Source of the DNA: Arthrobacter sp. V1I7
GTDB taxonomy: Bacteria; Actinomycetota; Actinomycetes; Actinomycetales; Micrococcaceae
DNA length: 64,000 nucleotides
NCBI RefSeq assembly: GCF_030817015.1
Contig: NZ_JAUSYS010000001.1
Coordinates: forward strand, 3,348,001 to 3,412,000
Direction: 5' to 3'
Each line of letters begins with the position of its first letter. Position 1 is the first letter of the stretch. Below the pieces are notes generated by a model that was not told the DNA's origin, made no database searches, and saw nothing but the letters and a program-made list of their open reading frames with translations. Positions 44,686 to 53,139 of the stretch are shown here, in pieces. The position numbers and the translations under genes were made by a program.

Positions 44686-46086
44686 ATGGCTTCTTCAACC
44701 CGCTCCGGCCTGCTCTCCAGCCTCACCAAACTCTCCACCGCCCGCACCGCCCGCGCCTCCAGCTGGGACCAGACCGGCCGCAACCGCGACAACTGGATCA
44801 TCATGCCCGGCGAGGAACGGGTCCTGGCCGATATTGAAGGCCCCGGCTCCATCACGCACATCTGGATGACCCAGTCCTGCCGCATCCAGCCGGGCCCCGG
44901 CCAGATCTCCCCCGAACTGGTTGGCGTCCCGATGCTCGAAATCCACAACGCCCTCGGAGTCAGCTGGGAAGTGGTGGACCCGGATTACTACCGCAAGATC
45001 GTCCTCAAAATGTACTGGGACGATCAAGAGACCCCCAGCGTCATTGCGCCCCTGGGCGATTTCTTCGGCCTGATGAACTCCCTGTCCGGCTCCTATGATT
45101 CGCTGCCGCTCTCCGTCTCCGCCAAGGAGGGGGAACTGAACACCTTCGGCGGCAGTGCCGCCTTCAACAGCTACTTCGAAATGCCCTTCAACTCCCGTGC
45201 CAGGATCGTCGTCGAAAACCAGAACGACATCCCCTACCTGCAGTACTTCTACATTGACTACGAGCTCTACACTGAGCCTCTTCCGGAGGACACCGCCTAC
45301 TTCCACGCTCACTGGCGTCGCCAGAAGCCGAACGCGGGCTGGGGCCCGGACCTTCAGACCAACAGCATTGAGGTGGCCATCCCCAACCTGACGGGCGAGG
45401 ACAACTACGTGGTCCTGGAAACGGAAGGCCAGGGCCACTATGTGGGCTGCAACCTCGCCGTCCGCCACTTCCAAGGGTCATGGTGGGGCGAAGGCGACGA
45501 CATGATTTTCATTGACGACGACACCTGGCCGCCCAGCCTCCACGGCACCGGCATGGAGGACTACTTCGGCCACGCCTGGGGCATGCAGCACAACGCCTTC
45601 CTCATGAACGGCACCATGGTCCACGAAGAAAACGTGCCCGGCTTCCACCACAGCTACCGCTTCCACATGACCGATCCCATCAGGTTCCAGAAGCGCATCA
45701 AGGTCACCTTTGAACACGGCCACGCCAACCACCTCTCCGACGACTGGTCCTCCACTGCCTACTGGTACCAGACCCTCCCCTCCCCCGTTCTGGACATTGA
45801 CGCTGTGGAAGAGCGCCTGCCGCTGCGGCCCCGCGACCAGGTGGAAGAACTTCCATTGCCGGAACTGACGCCAGCCCAGCAGGCTGCGCGGGATGCCTCC
45901 GCCGAACGGATGCAGCGGTTCACCGAAGCCCGCGACGCCGTCCGGCATGAACGCAGGGCAGAAATTGACCATTGGGAGAGGGCCAACGCCCGAGCAGGCA
46001 CGGGAAATCCGGCGGCGGTTCCTGGCCGTAAACAGCGTCCCGGTCCAGTAATCCCACCAGCAGACAGCACAGAAGGATCAGTATGA
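44686..46086 (+). CDS. GH172 (DUF2961) glycoside hydrolase, fructan/difructose-anhydride type
   Basis: 466 residues, normal for the family, no signal peptide, so cytoplasmic. Domain DUF2961 spans about residues 25-360. The two conserved Glu-bearing segments are seen: WWGEGDDMIFIDDD and GTGMEDYFGHAW, which carry the acidic residues known to be catalytic in difructose dianhydride I synthase/hydrolase of bifidobacteria. The C-terminus (about 370-466) is a charged helical tail. Beside a GH32 fructosidase and a sugar importer, it most likely opens an imported difructose anhydride or alpha-fructofuranoside; alpha-arabinofuranosidase activity is the alternative. Confidence 0.9.
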   Translation: MASSTRSGLLSSLTKLSTARTARASSWDQTGRNRDNWIIMPGEERVLADIEGPGSITHIWMTQSCRIQPGPGQISPELVGVPMLEIHNALGVSWEVVDPDYYRKIVLKMYWDDQETPSVIAPLGDFFGLMNSLSGSYDSLPLSVSAKEGELNTFGGSAAFNSYFEMPFNSRARIVVENQNDIPYLQYFYIDYELYTEPLPEDTAYFHAHWRRQKPNAGWGPDLQTNSIEVAIPNLTGEDNYVVLETEGQGHYVGCNLAVRHFQGSWWGEGDDMIFIDDDTWPPSLHGTGMEDYFGHAWGMQHNAFLMNGTMVHEENVPGFHHSYRFHMTDPIRFQKRIKVTFEHGHANHLSDDWSSTAYWYQTLPSPVLDIDAVEERLPLRPRDQVEELPLPELTPAQQAARDASAERMQRFTEARDAVRHERRAEIDHWERANARAGTGNPAAVPGRKQRPGPVIPPADSTEGSV

Positions 46087-47435
46087 ACGCGCAGGAACCC
46101 CGCCCCGCCTTCCACTTCACAGCCGCTGAGGGTTGGATCAACGATCCCCTCGGCGTTACTTGGAAGGACGGCCAGTACCACATCTTCTACCAGTACGTTC
46201 CGGGCCGCGGCACGTGGGCCTCCAACTGCCACTGGGGACACGCCACCTCCCCCGACATGATTGCCTGGACGGAACAGGGCGTCGCCGTCGCACCCGGCGA
46301 CGGGGACGACGGCGTATGGTCAGGTTCCATAGTCACCGGCCCGGACGGTGCCGCGACGATGTTCTACACCTCGGTCACCGAACCCGACATCGGCATTGGG
46401 ACAGTCAGGACCGCCACGCCCGACGACGCGTCCTGGAACTCGTGGACTAAAGGCGCGAAACTGATGACCGCTCCCGATGCCGGCGTACTGGCCTACCGGG
46501 ACCCGTTCGTCTTTCGCGACGGCGGACAGTGGCGCATGTTCGTCGGCGCCGGGCTGGAGGGCGGCACCGCAGCCGCGGTTTCCTACAGCTCCCCGGACCT
46601 TTCGCAGTGGACCCTGGATGGCATCGCCGCGCAACGCTCCGGCACGGCGACGGATCCGGTCTGGACCGGCACCATGTGGGAATGCCCCCAGCTCTTTGAG
46701 ATTGACGGTTCCCACGTCCTGGTCACGTCCATCTGGGAAGACGACATTCTGCACTACGTGGCCTACGGCGTAGGAAGCTACTCCGATGGTCAGTTCACCG
46801 CCCGCTCCTGGGGCCAGCTCACCTACGGCAAGAGCTATTACGCCCCTTCCTTCTTCCGGCACAGGGACGGCTCGCCGTCGCTGATTTTCTGGGTCCGCGG
46901 CGTCATCAGCCCGGAAGGGCAGTGGGCCAGCGCGCTGAGCATCCCGCACACGCTGACGCTCGACGGCGATACTCTGACGGCCGCCCCCCACGCCGACCTC
47001 GCGACGTACTCCCGGCCGGGCTCCCTGGAGCAGGTCAGCGCTGCGGTTTTTGAGACAGTGCTCGACGACGGTGCGGACCTCCGGTGCGCCGTCACCGCCG
47101 GGACGGTCATCAGCCTCTCCACCCTGGACGGGCCACTGGCCACCGTCCGGCACGACGGGGACGGCATCCGGGTCACGGTGGCCGGTAACGCCGACTTCGC
47201 CGACGCGTTCCTACCGGCCGACGAGGGCTCCGAGCTGCGGGCCATAATTGACGCCGGGGTGTTGGAACTCTCCGGCGATCAGGGCATCATGGCAGTCCCA
47301 CTGCCCATCGTGGACTCGCCCGTGACGCTGACGGTGGCCAACGCCGTCTCCACGCCCCTGCTCAACGTGGTTTCGAAGCTGATAGTGAATGGCGTGGGAA
47401 CTACACGTCAGGCCGCACTGTCAGGACAGCCGTGA
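46083..47435 (+). CDS. GH32 beta-fructofuranosidase (intracellular)
   Basis: 450 residues. The three GH32 acidic residues are visible: Asp in WINDPLG (nucleophile), Asp in YRDPFV (transition-state stabiliser) and Glu in WECPQL (acid/base). Five-bladed propeller in the first ~310 residues, then the C-terminal beta-sandwich. No signal peptide. It would split inulobiose, sucrose or short fructo-oligosaccharides into free fructose. ATG overlaps the GH172 stop by four bases (ATGA). Confidence 0.93.
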   Translation: MNAQEPRPAFHFTAAEGWINDPLGVTWKDGQYHIFYQYVPGRGTWASNCHWGHATSPDMIAWTEQGVAVAPGDGDDGVWSGSIVTGPDGAATMFYTSVTEPDIGIGTVRTATPDDASWNSWTKGAKLMTAPDAGVLAYRDPFVFRDGGQWRMFVGAGLEGGTAAAVSYSSPDLSQWTLDGIAAQRSGTATDPVWTGTMWECPQLFEIDGSHVLVTSIWEDDILHYVAYGVGSYSDGQFTARSWGQLTYGKSYYAPSFFRHRDGSPSLIFWVRGVISPEGQWASALSIPHTLTLDGDTLTAAPHADLATYSRPGSLEQVSAAVFETVLDDGADLRCAVTAGTVISLSTLDGPLATVRHDGDGIRVTVAGNADFADAFLPADEGSELRAIIDAGVLELSGDQGIMAVPLPIVDSPVTLTVANAVSTPLLNVVSKLIVNGVGTTRQAALSGQP

Positions 47436-47688
47436 CCACCACTGCTGGCTCCCAGCGGCCCAACCCCCGGATGTCGTCGTCGGGGAATCCTTGATCGACA
47501 TCATCACGACGTCAGCCGGACCTGTGGAATTCGCCGGCGGGTCAGGCCTCAACGTGGCCTACGGCCTTGGGCGGCTCGGGGCGGACACAGGCCTGCTGAC
47601 AGTGCTGGGCGCGGACCAGAGGGCCGAAGCCATCCGGCAACACCGGATTCAGCTGCAGTGCAGCCTCTGCCCCGTGCCACCCGCCTGA
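47432..47688 (+). pseudogene. Broken PfkB-type fructokinase
   Basis: A GTG overlapping the GH32 stop (GTGA) begins VTTTAGSQRPN, but the kinase-like part, PDVVVGESLIDIITTSAGPVEF..GGSGLNVAYGLGRLGADTGLLTVLGAD, is in another frame: one base is gained or lost near 47465-47470. The protein then stops after about 85 residues, lacking the ATP-binding GAGD region. It looks like the remains of the operon's fructokinase. Confidence 0.8.
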
Positions 47689-47822
47689 GCCGCACCTCCG
47701 ATGCCACACCCGCATTGGCAGAGAACACAAGCGGCCGATGTTGCCCGGAGACAACTTCTGGGTCCCACTCTCAGGAAACCTTTACGGGATTCCTTGCCTG
47801 GAATCACATCTCAGCCACGAGG

Positions 47823-48260
47823 TCAGCTTAGTTCACGAGCATCAAGCGCGCGGATAGCGTCAGAGAGTAAACGCGCAGGGTTCTCAGGGATCTTCTTCAA
47901 GGAGCGCTGGCTCGGCCATGTTGTGAACCCGTCATCTTCCCATCGAGGAACAACATGGAAGTGAAGATGGGGGACGGATTGCTCCGATCCTGGACCACTC
48001 GCGCTGAGTAGATTGACACCTGGGGCGCCCAAGGTGTCGCACATAGCCAAGCTGACTTTCTGAATAAGCGCCATTGTGGCGGTTAGCGAGGAAGAACCCG
48101 CTTCGTGGACTCCCGATGCATGCGCCGTTGGGATCACAAGAGTGTGTCCAGGTGCCAAAGAGCTCGTCGACAGGGGTAGGAACGCAGCGGCATGCTCCTC
48201 TTTCGCAACCCAATCAGCAGACGAGGCCTGCAGCAGCAAGGAACAAAGTACGCAGCTCAT
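47823..48260 (-). CDS. HIT family hydrolase
   Basis: 145 residues. The His triad is HLHFHVVPR at about residue 98; GHTLVIPTAHA and a CVLCSLL N-terminus are usual. Nucleotide-binding hydrolase; the exact substrate is unknown. ATG 48260 overlaps the stop of a short upstream frame (ATGA). Confidence 0.9.
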   Translation of the reverse strand: MSCVLCSLLLQASSADWVAKEEHAAAFLPLSTSSLAPGHTLVIPTAHASGVHEAGSSSLTATMALIQKVSLAMCDTLGAPGVNLLSASGPGSEQSVPHLHFHVVPRWEDDGFTTWPSQRSLKKIPENPARLLSDAIRALDARELS

Positions 48261-48394
48261 ACAATCATCCTTACCTCAGTAAATTCCATCTTGCCGGCTT
48301 CGATGCCGGTGACAGTAACGGTCCAGTCGGGGCGCTTGAATCCGAGCACTACGCTGACTTTCTGCTGCTCTGTCAGCTCGCCCGGTCGCGTCAC
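48257..48394 (-). CDS. Short frame translationally coupled to the HIT gene
   Basis: 45 codons from GTG 48394 (VTRPGELTEQQKVSVVLGFK..WTVTVTGIEAG), ending in a TGA that overlaps the HIT start. Its beta-strand-like alternation reads as real protein, and the frame is open for about 35 more codons upstream without a start. It could be the C-terminal remnant of a larger gene or a true small protein. No family is recognised. Confidence 0.4.
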   Translation of the reverse strand: MTRPGELTEQQKVSVVLGFKRPDWTVTVTGIEAGKMEFTEVRMIV

Positions 48395-48516
48395 TACGCG
48401 TTTGACGCTGCAGTATCCAGGCTGCGAGACACTCTCCGTGGGGAGTGGTTCCAGACTGCCGAGGATTCGGCTATCTCTGCTCCGCGATATTCAAAGGCAA
48501 AGAACAGGGCTGCCGG

Positions 48517-49299
48517 TCACGTGGTTGATGCTGCTTGGATGGCGGCACCGACGATGCCCGCTTCGTTCCTGAGCTTTGCCGGTGTTATTGGGGTTCGCAG
48601 CCTTAGGAGGGGCAGGTATTCGTCGGTTCGTTCGGAGATGCCGCCGCCAACGATGATCAGTTCGGGCGAGAAGATGAACTCGAGTTCGGAGAAGTAGCGC
48701 TGTAGTCGAACGCTGTATTCCTCCCAGGTCAGTCTGTCGCATTCTCGTGCGACGGCGGATGCTCTGATTTCGGCGTCGAAGCCGTCGATGGAAAGGTGGC
48801 CGAGTTCGGCATTGGGCACCAGGTTCCCGTCAAATATGAGGGCTGACCCGATCCCCGTTCCCAGGGTGATGACAAGGACGGTTCCGTTTGTTCCTTTGCC
48901 GGCGCCGCATCGCGCTTCTGCCAGTCCTGCGGCATCGGCATCGTTGATGACAGCCACTCGTCGGCGAAGGCGTTCCGTGAAGAAGCTGTTTATGTCGAAG
49001 TTGAGAAAGGCTTTGTCAACGTTCGCGGCTGATCGCGAAATTCCGTGCTGGACGATGCCGGGAAAGGTCACGCCTACTGTCGAGGTGCGGTCCAGGTCTT
49101 CGTTTCCTGTGACGAGCTCATCAACGATCTGGGAGACAACGTCGCCGACGGAGTCCGGGTTGGCCGGCTGGGGTGTGGCGAAACGAAGGCAGCTTCCCCT
49201 TACCTCGCCTTCTTCGACGTTGACGATGCCGCCCTTGACGCCGGTGCCACCGATGTCAATGCCGATAATGGGGCCCGTTTTTGCGGTGTTGCTGGCCAT
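48517..49299 (-). CDS. ppgK: ROK family glucokinase, polyphosphate-glucokinase type
   Basis: 260 residues. Phosphate loop GIDIGGTGVKGGIV, PGIV, NDADAAGLAEARCGAG and LGTGIGSALIFDGNLVPNAELGH with the ExGH motif. The Cys-rich zinc site of ordinary ROK glucokinases is missing, and length and sequence match actinobacterial polyphosphate/ATP glucokinase. It would phosphorylate glucose released by the GH13 enzyme upstream. ATG 49299 follows AAGGGA. Between it and GH13 is a strong hairpin (49386-49428). Confidence 0.88.
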   Translation of the reverse strand: MASNTAKTGPIIGIDIGGTGVKGGIVNVEEGEVRGSCLRFATPQPANPDSVGDVVSQIVDELVTGNEDLDRTSTVGVTFPGIVQHGISRSAANVDKAFLNFDINSFFTERLRRRVAVINDADAAGLAEARCGAGKGTNGTVLVITLGTGIGSALIFDGNLVPNAELGHLSIDGFDAEIRASAVARECDRLTWEEYSVRLQRYFSELEFIFSPELIIVGGGISERTDEYLPLLRLRTPITPAKLRNEAGIVGAAIQAASTT

Positions 49300-49385
49300 A
49301 CTGGTCCCTTCTTTCATTAGGTTAGTGGGGTCAACAGCCCGCTGTCGCGGCTTGGATTCCCGGCGTATGGCAGAGGCGGCTGGGA

Positions 49386-49428
49386 CGCATTTGTGGTCGT
49401 TCCGGGCCCCAGAACGACCACAAATGCG
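49386..49428. terminator. 17-bp hairpin between GH13 and glucokinase genes
   Basis: CGCATTTGTGGTCGTTC (49386-49402) and GAACGACCACAAATGCG (49412-49428) pair perfectly around a 9-base loop. A TTTTT run follows on the plus side; on the minus side, the direction of the genes, there is none. It may end or attenuate the alpha-glucoside operon transcript before the glucokinase. Confidence 0.7.
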
Positions 49429-49484
49429 GTCTACTTTTTGGGAGTTAGCGCACCGTCATCAGGTGGTGTGGGCGGGTTAGCGGC

Positions 49485-51230
49485 TCAGCGCACCCATACG
49501 GTGCTGTTGACCGGGAGTTTGCCATTTTCCAGCGGGGCGCTGCTGACCAAGACAGTGCCGGCGGGAAGGTCGACGGGGGTGTCCCCGAAGTTGGTCACCG
49601 ACTGCCAGCCACCGGGGCGGCGGAAGTGCAGGACCTCCGGGTTGCCGGTCTCGACCCATTCCAGCTCTTCGTCGGACTGGAGTTCACGGCGCAGCCGCAG
49701 GGCGGTGCGGTAGAGCTCCAGGGTGGAGCCTTCAACGCCGTCCTGCGCCTCGACGGCGTATGTGCTGAACCAGTCCGGTTGGGGCAGGTGGGCGCCGCCG
49801 TCGCCGAATCCGAAGGAGGTGCCTTCAGACTTCCACGGCAGGGGCACGCGGCAGCCGTCGCGGCCGATCTCCACGCCCTTGTTGCGGAAGAAGGCGGGGT
49901 CCTGGCGCTCGGAGCCGGGAATCTCCGCGACTTCCTGCAGGCCGAGTTCCTCGCCCTGGTACAGGTAGGCCGAACCGGGCAGGGCGAACATCAGCAAGGA
50001 TGCGGCGCGGGCGCGGCGCAGGCCCAGCTCGACGTCGAGTTCCTCGGCCGGCCCGCCTGCCAGCAGCCAGGCCTTGCCGTCCTGGCCCTTGGGCTCGGTC
50101 GCCGTGACGTCCTGGGCGGCGTTGGTTCCCTGGGCTGCTGCGGCATTGCCCTTGGGCAGGCCGTAGCGGGTGGCGTGGCGGACTACGTCGTGGTTGGAGA
50201 ACACCCAGGTGGAGGATGCCCCCGTTTCCTTGGCCGCGATGAGGTTCTCCGTGATGATCTTCTGGAACTTCGGCGCCTCAAAGTCGGCCTGCAGGAGGTC
50301 GAAGTTGAAGGCCTGGCCCAGGCCTTCGGGGCTGGCGTAACGGGCACGGCGCGTCTCATGGACCCAGGCCTCCGCAACAGCTGTGCGCGGCGGATCGTAC
50401 TCGTTGAAGAGCTTGCGCCACTCGGCGTACACCTCGTGGACTTCGTCGCGGTCCCAGAACGGATGTGAACCGTCGATAAACCCGTCGGCGCCGGCTTTGG
50501 CTTCCAGCTCCGCCTTCAACGGCAGCGGCTCGGAGAGGTCCTTTGCCATACCGTGGGCGACGTCGATGCGGAATCCGTCCACGCCTCGGTCCGACCAGAA
50601 ACGCAGGGTCTTCAGGAAGTCCTCGCGGACCTCGGGGTTGTCCCAGTTAAAGTCCGGCTGCTCTTTGGCGAAGATGTGCATGTACCACTGGCCGGGGGTG
50701 CCGTCCGGTTCGGTGATGCGTTCCCAGACCGGTCCGCCGAACACAGAATCCCAGTCCGACGGCGGCAGCTCGCCGTTTTCGCCCTTGCCGTCCCGGAAGA
50801 TGTAGCGCTCTCGTGCAGCGGAGCCCTTCGGTGACGCGAGGGCTTCTTTGAACCACTCGTGGCGATCCGAGGAGTGGTTGGGTACGATGTCTGCCACCAG
50901 CTTGATGCCGGCGCCGTGCAGGGCCTTTGCCATCCCGTCGAAGTCCTCGAGCGTTCCCAGTTTCGGGTCTACGTTGCGGTAATCATCGACGTCGTAGCCG
51001 CCGTCCGCCAGTGCTGACGGGTAGAACGGGCTCAGCCACACGGCGTCGATCCCCAGGGATTTCAGGTACGGGACTTTGGCGGTGATGCCTTTGATGTCGC
51101 CGATGCCGTCGCCGTTGGAGTCGGAGAAGCTGCGCGGGTAGATCTGGTACACAGCGGCCTGGCGCCACCAGTTCGGATCGGCCATGCGTTCGGATTCGGA
51201 GGAGTTTGCCAGGGTGGCGGTGGTGGACAA
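49485..51230 (-). CDS. GH13 alpha-glucosidase
   Basis: 581 residues, oligo-1,6-glucosidase/alpha-glucosidase subfamily. Catalytic residues: Asp in GFRIDVAHG, Glu in TAVAEAWV, Asp in FSNHDVVRH. DVDDYRNVDPKLG and the QPDFNWDNP stretch are typical of the subfamily. Cytoplasmic (no signal peptide). It would cut maltose- or isomaltose-type sugars brought in by the adjoining ABC importer. A TTG start at 51230 has AAGGAT upstream; ATG at 51185 is in frame without a ribosome site. Confidence 0.92.
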   Translation of the reverse strand: MSTTATLANSSESERMADPNWWRQAAVYQIYPRSFSDSNGDGIGDIKGITAKVPYLKSLGIDAVWLSPFYPSALADGGYDVDDYRNVDPKLGTLEDFDGMAKALHGAGIKLVADIVPNHSSDRHEWFKEALASPKGSAARERYIFRDGKGENGELPPSDWDSVFGGPVWERITEPDGTPGQWYMHIFAKEQPDFNWDNPEVREDFLKTLRFWSDRGVDGFRIDVAHGMAKDLSEPLPLKAELEAKAGADGFIDGSHPFWDRDEVHEVYAEWRKLFNEYDPPRTAVAEAWVHETRRARYASPEGLGQAFNFDLLQADFEAPKFQKIITENLIAAKETGASSTWVFSNHDVVRHATRYGLPKGNAAAAQGTNAAQDVTATEPKGQDGKAWLLAGGPAEELDVELGLRRARAASLLMFALPGSAYLYQGEELGLQEVAEIPGSERQDPAFFRNKGVEIGRDGCRVPLPWKSEGTSFGFGDGGAHLPQPDWFSTYAVEAQDGVEGSTLELYRTALRLRRELQSDEELEWVETGNPEVLHFRRPGGWQSVTNFGDTPVDLPAGTVLVSSAPLENGKLPVNSTVWVR

Positions 51231-51283
51231 AGGGTGATCCTTTTCTTGTTGTTTGGCGTCTATTGCTCGTGGGTTTGGGCTGG

Positions 51284-52183
51284 CTATTTCACTGCCCCGC
51301 GCATGACTCCGGACAGGACCCAGCGCTGGGCGAGGATGTAAACCACGAGAGTGGGTGCCAAGGCCATCAGGTAGGACGCGAATGCGAGGCTGTAGTTGGT
51401 GTTGAATTCGCCCTGGAAGAGCATCTGGACCACGGGGAGGGTCTGCAGGGCCGGGTCCGCGATCATCATCTGCGGCAGCAGGAAGTCATTCCACGAGCCG
51501 AGGAAGGCGAAGATGCCCACCGTGGCGTTCATGGGTGCGAGAAGCGGGAAGATGATCTGGCGGAACACCTGCCATGTGGTGGCGCCGTCCATCCGTGCCG
51601 ATTCCTCCAGCTCAACGGGAATGGAGCGGACGAAGGCGATGTACAGCAGCGCGTTGAACGAGATGCCGCCCAGCACGTGCAGGAACACGACCCCGGCCGG
51701 GTTGTCCAGGCCAAGGAGTGCCGTCTGCTTGATCAGGGGCAGGATGATCACCGGAAACGGGATGAACATGGCCGAGAGCAGGTACACAAAGGAGCCGCGG
51801 AAAAACTTGTGGTGCCAGTTGCGGGCAATGGCGTAGGCCACCAGCGAACTGCAGGCTAGTGCGCCCAGAACGCTGAAGACGGTGACGAAAGCCGTGGACA
51901 TAAAAGCGCGCGGGAAGTTGGTGGCCACGTAGGCGGCGGCGAAGTTCTCCCAGTTCATCGGGTTGGGCCAGGCGAGGCCGGTCCCGGTTCCGATCTGGTC
52001 CGGAGTCTTCAGGGCCATGGCCACGGTGAAGTACAGCGGCAGCAGCACGGTCAGGGAGGCCACCAGCATGAGAGCGGTCAGCCACCAGTTGACCTTAAAG
52101 CCTTCACGGCTGGAACGGCGAATCTTTCCTACGGGAGCGTCAACTGCGGGAAGCGTGGAGCCTGTGAACGTGGATGCGGTCAT
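51284..52183 (-). CDS. Alpha-glucoside ABC permease, MalG type
   Basis: 299 residues, six helices, EAA loop ESARMDGATTWQVFRQIIFPLL. ATG 52183 overlaps the stop of the MalF-type gene by one base (TAATG), so the permeases are made together. Confidence 0.92.
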   Translation of the reverse strand: MTASTFTGSTLPAVDAPVGKIRRSSREGFKVNWWLTALMLVASLTVLLPLYFTVAMALKTPDQIGTGTGLAWPNPMNWENFAAAYVATNFPRAFMSTAFVTVFSVLGALACSSLVAYAIARNWHHKFFRGSFVYLLSAMFIPFPVIILPLIKQTALLGLDNPAGVVFLHVLGGISFNALLYIAFVRSIPVELEESARMDGATTWQVFRQIIFPLLAPMNATVGIFAFLGSWNDFLLPQMMIADPALQTLPVVQMLFQGEFNTNYSLAFASYLMALAPTLVVYILAQRWVLSGVMRGAVK

Positions 52184-53115
52184 TAGAGTGAAACCCCCCG
52201 GCGCTGGATGAGGCGCAGCTGGATGATGGAGATCAGCAAGGTGATCAGGAAGTAGATGACGGCGTTGGCCATCTGGTAGGAGTAGTCCCCGCCGGTGAAG
52301 CCGGAGAAGATCCGCATGGCCACTGATTGGGTTGCCATGCCTGGGCCGCCGCCGGTGAGGCCGACGATGATCTCGTAGGTTCCGAGGAAGCCTTTGAAGC
52401 CGAGGATGACGTTGATGACCAGGTAGCCGAGGATCAGGGGCAGGGTGAGGCTGATGAACTGGCGGATGCTGCCGGCGCCGTCCAGGTCTGCGGCTTCGTA
52501 GACCTCGGAGGGCACACTTTGCAGCCCGGCGAGGTAGATGATGGTGGCACCAGGTGCTGCCTGCCACACGGTGACCAGCACGATGGCGAGCCAGGCGAGG
52601 TTCTCATTGGCCAGGATGCTGGTGGCCAGCGGGGTGACGCCGAACCGCTCAGCCAGGACGGGCAGGGTGTTCGAGAAAAGGTAGTTGAACACGAAGGACA
52701 CGATCAGGGCCGAGAGCACCATGGGGATGAAGAAGATGGTGCGCATGCCGGTGCGCCATTTTATCTTTGCGTTCAGGCCCAGGGCGATGGCGAGGGCCAC
52801 GACGTTGACCACCACGGTGGTGGTCAGGGCAAAGACGAAGGTGAAGATGTAGGACTGCAGGATTGCCGGGTCTTTGAAGATGTTGACGTAGTTGGATAGT
52901 CCGATGAACTTCCAGTCGCCGTAGCCGGCGTAGTTGGTGAGGCTGAAAAACACCCCCACCAGGGCCGGCAGGGTAATGAAGAAGGCGAACAGTGCCAGTA
53001 CCGGCACCACCATCCAGTAGTACGTCGGATCGACCCTGCTCTTACGGCGGATTGCCTTGCTTGTAGTGCTGGGGGCGGGAAGGTCTTTATGGGCCACCCG
53101 GGAAGTGGTAGTCAT
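52183..53115 (-). CDS. Alpha-glucoside ABC permease, MalF type
   Basis: 310 residues, six helices; EAA loop EAADLDGAGSIRQFISLTLPLI. The ATG at 53115 (MTTTSRVAHKD) follows AGGAG at the right distance; an ATG at 53130 is in frame but lies before that site. Confidence 0.92.
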   Translation of the reverse strand: MTTTSRVAHKDLPAPSTTSKAIRRKSRVDPTYYWMVVPVLALFAFFITLPALVGVFFSLTNYAGYGDWKFIGLSNYVNIFKDPAILQSYIFTFVFALTTTVVVNVVALAIALGLNAKIKWRTGMRTIFFIPMVLSALIVSFVFNYLFSNTLPVLAERFGVTPLATSILANENLAWLAIVLVTVWQAAPGATIIYLAGLQSVPSEVYEAADLDGAGSIRQFISLTLPLILGYLVINVILGFKGFLGTYEIIVGLTGGGPGMATQSVAMRIFSGFTGGDYSYQMANAVIYFLITLLISIIQLRLIQRRGVSL

Positions 53116-53139
53116 TGGGGCTCCTGGCATCGGGTGGGC

